Shown: positions 1-4,533 of the stretch, piece after piece
Layout: every line of letters begins with the position of its first letter
Position numbering within the stretch: position 1 is the stretch's first letter
Origin: an archaeon
GTDB lineage: Archaea; Asgardarchaeota; Hermodarchaeia; Hermodarchaeales; Hermodarchaeaceae
Reading direction: 5' to 3'
Length of the DNA: 6,036 nucleotides
Assembly (NCBI GenBank): GCA_016550485.1
Contig: JABXGV010000261.1
Location: forward strand, 1-6,036
Translations under genes and position numbers: made by a program
The notes under the pieces: generated by a model
Told to the model about the DNA's origin: nothing
What the model saw: the letters and a program-made list of their open reading frames with translations, nothing else
The model's database searches: none

Positions 1-725
1 ACTTTACGCTTCTCGATTCCGACGAGTATTGCTGTGGCAGCCCAATTCTACGTGTTGGAGCGCGAAAACAGGCCCTCGAACTCATGAAAGCCAACGTTGA
101 GCGCCTCAAGAAACGAGGCATCAAACGCCTCGTCACCTCCTGCGCAGGCTGCTACAACATGTTCAAAGTGGAATATCCCCGGTTTCTCCAAACCGACTTT
201 GAAGTGGTCCACACCTCAGAGCTCCTCGATTCCATGCTCCAAAAGGGCGAGCTCACACTGCCCACGAAGGTTCCCCTAAAAGTAACCTACCATGACCCCT
301 GCCACCTCGGACGAGGATCTGAACCCTACACGCCTTGGGAAGGTAGTATGGTCGAAGTGGTCACACTTGTCCACATCCCCATACCTCCCAAAGTGATTCG
401 ACGAGGAACCCACGGCGTATATGACCCACCCCGAAGAGTGCTACAACACATTCCAGGCATCGAGTTGGTTGAGATGGAACGCATCCGGGAATACACCTAC
501 TGCTGCGGCGCCGGTGGCGGCGTTAAATCTGCTTTTCCCGATTTTGCCCTCTGGACGGGAAACCGACGACTTGAAGAAGCCGAAGCGACCGGCGCTGAAG
601 CCATTGTCTCCTGCTGTCCCTTCTGCTCCACAAACCTCCAAGACGCCATCCAGGAACAGGGCAGCAAGCTAAAATTCTACGACCTGACCGAACTCGTCCT
701 CAAGAGCCTCGGAGGTGACCACTAA
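1..725 (+). CDS. CCG-domain (Fe-S)-binding oxidoreductase subunit, HdrB/HdrD/GlcF type, 5' partial
   Basis: Iron-sulfur electron-transfer subunit, probably partner of the flavoprotein encoded next. The frame is open from base 3 to the window edge. The first in-frame ATG (84) is internal, because the 27 codons before it carry a conserved Cys-Cys-Gly (Cys codons 30-35), so the gene starts outside the window. Two cysteine-rich CCG domains are visible. The first has the Cys-Cys at 30-35 and SCAGC with cysteines at 141 and 150. The second has DPCHLG (Cys at 300), YCCGAGGG (501-506) and SCCPFC (612-626). In this family such cysteines bind noncubane [4Fe-4S] clusters or join subunits. About 32 extra residues (318-413, rich in Pro, Val and Ile, with a WEG) separate the DPCHLGRG motif from GVYDPPR, where the commoner members I recall have almost nothing. 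The stop TAA directly abuts the next ATG, so the two genes are cotranscribed. The family is clear; the substrate is not. Confidence 0.9.
   Translation, partial: FTLLDSDEYCCGSPILRVGARKQALELMKANVERLKKRGIKRLVTSCAGCYNMFKVEYPRFLQTDFEVVHTSELLDSMLQKGELTLPTKVPLKVTYHDPCHLGRGSEPYTPWEGSMVEVVTLVHIPIPPKVIRRGTHGVYDPPRRVLQHIPGIELVEMERIREYTYCCGAGGGVKSAFPDFALWTGNRRLEEAEATGAEAIVSCCPFCSTNLQDAIQEQGSKLKFYDLTELVLKSLGGDH
711..718 (+). promoter_or_regulatory. Strong ribosome binding site for the flavoprotein gene
   Basis: GGAGGTGA lies inside the last codons of the iron-sulfur gene and ends seven bases before the ATG at 726. It matches the anti-Shine-Dalgarno end of 16S rRNA (AUCACCUCC) over eight bases. It fixes the flavoprotein start and suggests translational coupling, since the upstream TAA (723-725) directly abuts the ATG. 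Confidence 0.85.
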
Positions 726-1628
726 ATGCTTGACCGAAAGATGTACAAAGCACTCGAAAAACTCCTCGGACCCGAAAACATTAGCGAAGACCCCGCGGTT
801 CGCACAACCTACAGTTACCAGTGGTGTGTAGAAGTCGACCGGGCCTGGCGAGGCGAATCGCCAACACGGTTCGGTCACCTCCCAGCCGCTGTCGTTCTAC
901 CCAAGACCCCCGAGGAGGTTCAGGGAATCGTGAGGCTCTGCAACGAACATGGCGTCAAGTTCAAGGCCCTGAGTACAGGCTTTGGCGCCTGGAATGCAGT
1001 GTCTAGCCCAGAGGCCATTCAGATTGACCTCCGCCGCATGAACCAGATCATCGAAATCAACAAGGACAACATGTACGCCGTCGTTGAACCCTACGTGACC
1101 AACGCCCAACTCCACTCACAACTCATCAAATATGGGCTCATGCACCACATGCAAGGGGCAGGTCCACAAACCTCGCCCCTGGCAAGCCACACATCAATGG
1201 TGGGTCCAGGCTTCACATCCTCCGCTACAGGATTCAGTGGAAGGAACGTACGAGCCGTCGAATGGGTTATCCCCACCGGCGACATCCTCCGTTTAGGCTC
1301 GCTGACCTCCAGCGACGCATGGTTCAGCGGCGACGGACCAGGACCCAGCCTCCGCGGCGTCATGCGCGGACTCATGGGGGCAATGGGTGGTCTCGGCATC
1401 TTCACTAAGGTCGCCATCAAACTCTACCCCTGGCCCGGTCCCCCCGACTGGCGGGTCTCGGGAACAATACCTAACTATGAATTCGAGGTCCCCCCCTTCT
1501 GGAAGATGTACGTCATCAACTGGCCCGACTGGGACGCCTTCGAAGCCGGCTACTACCAAATCGCCGAAGCCAACGTCGCCATGATGGCAATGTCCTCCTC
1601 CCAGGAAGGACTCGCCACCATGATCTGA
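726..1628 (+). CDS. FAD-linked oxidoreductase (GlcD-like), N-terminal 300 residues, ended by a premature TGA
   Basis: N-terminal part of a flavoprotein dehydrogenase of the GlcD / D-lactate dehydrogenase / vanillyl-alcohol-oxidase superfamily, expected to oxidise a 2-hydroxyacid-like substrate and reduce the iron-sulfur subunit encoded just upstream. The FAD-binding type 4 (PCMH) fold is recognisable. PAAVVLPKTPEEVQGIV lies at residues 53-69 and the pyrophosphate-binding loop KALSTGFGAWN at 80-90. The second FAD motif is around 150-190 (ASHTSMVGPGF, GFSGRNVRAVEWVIPTG), and the GLGIFTKVAIKLYPWPG segment at 222-238 leads into the FAD-oxidase C-terminal domain. The start is secured by the GGAGGTGA site seven bases upstream. 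The frame ends at TGA 1626-1628, about 220 codons short of the usual length, and the missing part follows in the same frame. A 300-residue product would lack most of the substrate domain and is probably not functional. The physiological substrate cannot be read from the sequence. Confidence 0.85.
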   Translation: MLDRKMYKALEKLLGPENISEDPAVRTTYSYQWCVEVDRAWRGESPTRFGHLPAAVVLPKTPEEVQGIVRLCNEHGVKFKALSTGFGAWNAVSSPEAIQIDLRRMNQIIEINKDNMYAVVEPYVTNAQLHSQLIKYGLMHHMQGAGPQTSPLASHTSMVGPGFTSSATGFSGRNVRAVEWVIPTGDILRLGSLTSSDAWFSGDGPGPSLRGVMRGLMGAMGGLGIFTKVAIKLYPWPGPPDWRVSGTIPNYEFEVPPFWKMYVINWPDWDAFEAGYYQIAEANVAMMAMSSSQEGLATMI

Positions 1629-1643
1629 AAAACCCTCGAATAA

Positions 1644-2297
1644 ACCATCGAGAAAATCCTCCAACCCGCATTCCTCAACGCCGTCCAACGCTACGCCGTC
1701 GTCCTTGTCACCGCTCACACCAAACGGGAATTCAACTACCGCACCAAGGTCATCCAGACAATCATCAAGGACAGTGGCGGCGTCGACCTGATAGAAACCG
1801 GTGTCGTAACACCTCCCTCCAACAGCTACGCCGAAGGCATCCGCAACATGCTGGGCAGCCACGCCTTCCGGTTCACCTCCTGCTTCCAGTCCACCCACGG
1901 CGGCATGGACACCATCACCATGTCCCTCAACATCGCCAAGATTAACCACCCTATCAAACTCCGCTACATCGAAAAGAAGGTCATCGGCAACGACCGCGGC
2001 GAAGGCCTCTGGATCACCTACTACGAGCAGGGTCACTTCGCTCACATGGAAATTCCCACTGTCTATGACCCCAGCAGCCCCGAATCCTGTCAAGGCTACG
2101 CGGACTATGCGAAGGAATGCAACGATGTCGACATTCAAGAAAGCCTCGGGATACCCTTCTTCATCGTCGGCGACGCCCAGCACGAACTCTACGGACCCCA
2201 CACCAGCAACTATCACATATGGCTAAGGAAAATCAAAACCGCCTTCGACCCCCGAGGCGTCTCAGACCCTGGTCACTACATATCTAGGGAAAAGTGA
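1644..2297 (+). pseudogene. C-terminal remainder of the GlcD-like flavoprotein, in frame beyond two stop codons
   Basis: Same reading frame as the gene starting at 726, resumed after TGA (1626-1628) and TAA (1641-1643) and open for 217 codons to the TGA at 2295-2297. The translation reads as the FAD-oxidase C-terminal domain: AVVLVTAHTKREFNYRTKVI near the start, then YEQGHFAHMEIP, YDPSSPES, YGPHTSNYHIW, and the typical ending KTAFDPRGVSDPGHYIS. Read through both stops, the whole gene would be 523 residues, a normal length for the family. The first ATG inside is at 1848 (149 codons left) with only a weak GAAGG ten bases before it, and starting there would drop conserved sequence, so an independent gene is unlikely. 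Codon use, rich in C at third positions, matches the N-terminal half, and no frameshift or other stop is seen, so the damage is recent or artefactual. Confidence 0.85.
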
Positions 2298-2298
2298 A

Positions 2299-2306
2299 CT
2301 ATTAAA
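2299..2306 (+). promoter_or_regulatory. Possible archaeal TATA-like element before the small gene
   Basis: CTATTAAA sits just after the flavoprotein stop, in the 66-base spacer and about 58 bases before the ATG at 2364. An archaeal TATA box here would place transcription start near 2330 and give a short leader. The spacer is AT-rich, so such an octamer could arise by chance; this is a weak call. Confidence 0.25.
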
Positions 2307-2363
2307 GCAAAAGCCACGATACTACTTCCTAGAGTAAAAGAAAACCGAATAGTGGAATACTAA

Positions 2364-2627
2364 ATGGTAAAAGAGAAGTCAAAGTATATCCCGATAAAGG
2401 CTATCAAGTTGCGTAGGTATTATGGCTCTGTGACAATCGAGTTGACCCCAGACGACTTCATCGATTTAATCAGCCGGAAAAATCTTATAATAATTGGTCT
2501 AATAAAACCCGTAAAGGGCTGGTACTATTACTCTGCCTTTGAGGAGGGTCTCCAGTATTTTACGCGTTCAAAACAAGAACTTACAGAGCTCCAAGTAGAC
2601 ATCATTGTGCCAAGGATGCGAGTATGA
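2364..2627 (+). CDS. Small hypothetical protein, 87 residues
   Basis: I do not recognise this protein. The start is well bounded: TAA (2361-2363) lies directly before the ATG in the same frame, and the next Met is four residues from the end. A GTGGA at 2352-2356 with seven-base spacing is at best a weak ribosome binding site. The product is basic at its N-terminus (VKEKSKYIPIKAIKLRR). It then has alternating hydrophobic stretches that look like beta strands (GSVTIEL; NLIIIGLIKP; GWYYYSAFEEG), a probable helix (TRSKQELTEL) and a final strand (QVDIIVPRM). There is no signal peptide, membrane span, Cys pair or metal motif. The pattern suggests a small soluble alpha/beta domain. It lies 66 bases after the flavoprotein and is less GC-rich, so it need not belong to that operon. 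It is judged real from its sensible amino-acid mix and the lack of any competing gene. Confidence 0.65.
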   Translation: MVKEKSKYIPIKAIKLRRYYGSVTIELTPDDFIDLISRKNLIIIGLIKPVKGWYYYSAFEEGLQYFTRSKQELTELQVDIIVPRMRV

Positions 2628-2801
2628 ATACATCCATTGGAATTGAGTGCCACTGGAAAAACCTTTGTAAGCTTGGATGCCGTGAGCTGGGCCATGGGAA
2701 GTCACCATTGTCTCGAACCAATCTCTCGATCTCACAGTGAGGGCATTTTTAAGATTTGAGCTAGGGTGATGCCTGTTTTGTTACGCGGCAGAATCTGTCA
2801 T
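2628..2801 (+). other. Convergent intergenic region without a recognisable gene
   Basis: These 174 bases separate the plus-strand small gene from the minus-strand acetyltransferase, whose 3' ends face each other. Both strands were checked for a tRNA: a TTCGA-like stretch near 2713 has only a four-base stem (ATTG/CAAT) and no acceptor or anticodon arm. Apart from one weak terminator candidate nothing stands out. Confidence 0.5.
2731..2750 (+). terminator. Weak terminator candidate after the small gene
   Basis: The inverted repeat CTCAC-A-GTGAG (2731-2741) is followed four bases later by a run of five T (2746-2750), about 105 bases past the small gene's stop. The one-base centre means the real hairpin would be only about three pairs. 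The T run alone could act as an archaeal termination signal. Low confidence. Confidence 0.25.
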
Positions 2802-3779
2802 TCAGGACAATGCCTTTTCCATGTAGAAATTCGTGGTTTCAAACTCCATTGATTGGAGGAGTTTGACGGCGCCTTGGAAATGAACATTGAGGAACATCTG
2901 TACGGAATTGCTTCCTTGGGCGTGGCTCCAATTCTCAATGAGCTTTAAGAGGAGTGTACCGAGTCGTCGACGCCTGAACTGGGGTTTCACTTGGAGGTCT
3001 AGAAGCCAGACTCGTTTCTCTTCTCCCTTTTGTTGGAGGACGGCTAGGATGAAGCCAGCAAACTTGCCATCTGTGGTTTCAGCAAGGTATGCTCTGCGGG
3101 TAGGATCGGTCAAATCAAAGGCAGCCTTGAACCGGGGATACCGTTCACGGACATCTTCTCCTGATAAGGCTGCCCCACCCGTGACGAGTTCACGGAAAGA
3201 CTCAAGCCGCATCCTGTGATATTCTGATAGATCCTCATTCACGCTGGGTACTCTAGTTGTGAATGGCGTAGCAGGTAGTGCTACATCGCCTACGATGGCT
3301 TTTCGTAGGATGATACTTGTCTCCTTGTACCCCATAGATCGGTAGAGGTGTAAGGCTATATCAAGGTCATGGCTTGTGTGGAGCCCGATTGTCTTGATTC
3401 CTTTCTCTCTAGTCCACTCCTCTGCCTGTAACATGAGTTGCCGACCCAACCCCTGTCCTCTGGAAGCGGGCACCACTTCGACATCGTAGACCCAAGCGGG
3501 GATTTCTTCTGGGAGATCCCATACAAAGCCTTCCTCACGTACTCCCACCCACAATGCCCCAGCAAAAACACCTCGTTCGTTGTGTGCGACGTACAGGCAA
3601 CGGTTGGGGTCGTCAAAATCTATTTCCTGAAGCTCACTCCTGTGCCTCTCAAACAGTACCTCATCTGGTTCCGTTGAACCCTTGTAAAAGAACCGTTTGA
3701 AGAGGCTAAAGCTTATCGCATAATAGTCCTCAAAGTCTTGGCTTGTTTCTGCTCTCCGAATCGTAAATAACATCTTCAT
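2802..3779 (-). CDS. Tandem GNAT-family N-acetyltransferase (two GNAT domains)
   Basis: Predicted cytosolic acyl-CoA-dependent N-acyltransferase of 325 residues, about twice a single GNAT domain. Domain 1 (about residues 6-160) has the acetyl-CoA pyrophosphate loop RGQGLG at 107-112 after strand VYDVEVVP, and the ALHLYRSMGYKET signature at 142-154. Domain 2 (about 174-323) repeats the layout: VWLLDLQVKP at 257-266, then RRRRLG at 269-274, then AVKLLQSMEFE at 304-314. In domain 2 the first Gly of the RxxGxG loop is Arg (272), so CoA binding there may be weakened and the domain may serve for substrate binding or dimer-like packing. The start at 3779 has AGGA four bases upstream, overlapping the TAG stop of the methyltransferase gene; an ATG two codons on (3773), spaced ten bases from AGGA, is an alternative. 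The six-base gap implies coupled translation with the methyltransferase. The acceptor substrate is unknown. Confidence 0.88.
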   Translation of the reverse strand: MKMLFTIRRAETSQDFEDYYAISFSLFKRFFYKGSTEPDEVLFERHRSELQEIDFDDPNRCLYVAHNERGVFAGALWVGVREEGFVWDLPEEIPAWVYDVEVVPASRGQGLGRQLMLQAEEWTREKGIKTIGLHTSHDLDIALHLYRSMGYKETSIILRKAIVGDVALPATPFTTRVPSVNEDLSEYHRMRLESFRELVTGGAALSGEDVRERYPRFKAAFDLTDPTRRAYLAETTDGKFAGFILAVLQQKGEEKRVWLLDLQVKPQFRRRRLGTLLLKLIENWSHAQGSNSVQMFLNVHFQGAVKLLQSMEFETTNFYMEKALS

Positions 3780-3783
3780 TTTT

Positions 3784-3787
3784 TCCT
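3784..3787 (-). promoter_or_regulatory. Ribosome binding site overlapping the upstream stop codon
   Basis: On the minus strand the sequence TAGGAAAAATG holds the methyltransferase stop (TAG), an AGGA Shine-Dalgarno core sharing its AG with that stop, and the acetyltransferase ATG. A ribosome ending the methyltransferase would sit on the initiation site, the usual layout for translational coupling. Confidence 0.65.
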
Positions 3788-4526
3788 AGATTTTAGTTCC
3801 CCAGAGCAGCAGGTAGCGTGGTGTGCATTGGATGGGTCCTGCTTCTAGGTCCTGCTCCATTTCTGCGATCCCGCGCTGGAATGCTTCCTTGGAGATTAGG
3901 TGAAGGCAGGAGAAGGCTTTGTCCTTGTAGGCTTGGATGTCGGTCAGCAGGTAGGTGAACTCGACAGTGGTTTCAGCTAGTTTAACGAATCCCGCGGTCT
4001 CCATTGCTTCTCGCAGGTCACTTATTGGATGGTACCGTTTCAAGTCAGCTTTGATGGTCTCTGGGAAGTAGACCGCGAGGGGTTCGCGGCTTCGGATAAT
4101 CTCCTCCGAATCGGTTACCGTGCATAGCTTGCCATAACTCTTCAGCACTCGGTAGGCCTCCTCAAAATACGCGAGGGGCTTCTTCAGGTGGTGGATGACA
4201 TCTACGGAAAACACAAAATCGAACACCATAGGAAAATCGAGGCGTTCTGCGAGCCCCCGCTGAAACACAACAGTGTCAGACCGTGATCTCGCCTTTTCCA
4301 GCATGATATCAGAGGGGTCCGTTCCCCAACATTGACTGCCTGTCAGCCCCTCGATGGCGAGAATGTAGTTTCCCGTTCCGCAGCCCACCTCCAACACGAT
4401 GGAATCCATGTCTATACCGCTGTCATGATAGAGGCGCTTGAGCACTTCAGGGTGAACTTTTCGGTGTTGTGCATACTCTGCTGCAAACCTGTCATAATCA
4501 ATCAAGGTAAACCCTTCTCTAAACAC
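3786..4526 (-). CDS. Class I SAM-dependent methyltransferase (Methyltransf_11 type)
   Basis: Predicted soluble methyltransferase of up to 246 residues with a Rossmann SAM-binding core. Motif I is VLEVGCGTGN at 44-53, the ribose-binding acidic residue is Asp70 in GTDPSD, motif II is FDFVFSVDVIHHL at 102-114, and motif III is AYRVLKSYGKL at 124-134. The C-terminal part (about 150-246) has a helical lid and ends RYLLLWGTKI. It resembles UbiE/small-molecule methyltransferases, and nothing in it fixes the acceptor. The start is uncertain. The longest form begins with GTG at 4526, which lacks a nearby ribosome binding site. A TTG seven codons later (4505) has GAAGGG six bases upstream and gives an N-terminus like (M)IDYDRFAAEY, which fits the family well. 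The gene lies seven bases after the beta-helix gene and six before the acetyltransferase, all on the minus strand, suggesting one transcript. A shared substrate with the acetyltransferase is plausible but unproven. Confidence 0.9.
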   Translation of the reverse strand: MFREGFTLIDYDRFAAEYAQHRKVHPEVLKRLYHDSGIDMDSIVLEVGCGTGNYILAIEGLTGSQCWGTDPSDIMLEKARSRSDTVVFQRGLAERLDFPMVFDFVFSVDVIHHLKKPLAYFEEAYRVLKSYGKLCTVTDSEEIIRSREPLAVYFPETIKADLKRYHPISDLREAMETAGFVKLAETTVEFTYLLTDIQAYKDKAFSCLHLISKEAFQRGIAEMEQDLEAGPIQCTPRYLLLWGTKI

Positions 4527-4533
4527 TCATGGG

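Noticed and set aside
1626..1643. Selenocysteine or pyrrolysine recoding of the interrupted flavoprotein
   Set aside because: TGA alone could be selenocysteine, but the second stop is TAA, which neither system reads, and the aligned family has no special residue known to me at this place.
1293..2216. A 307-codon open frame on the minus strand opposite the flavoprotein gene
   Set aside because: It is codon-aligned with the sense gene, which rarely uses TTA, CTA or TCA and so leaves few antisense stops. Its translation is Asp/Gly/Val-rich with no recognisable domain, while the sense strand encodes a clear family across the same bases.
2284..2332. Inverted repeat CTAGGgAA / TTCCTAG around the flavoprotein stop
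   Set aside because: Seven pairs with a bulge and a 34-base loop, no following T run on the plus strand; not better than chance in an AT-rich spacer.
2690..2740. Possible tRNA on the minus strand from a GGTTCGA-like T-loop
   Set aside because: Only a four-base stem (ATTG/CAAT) brackets the loop; no acceptor stem, D arm or anticodon arm could be folded around it.
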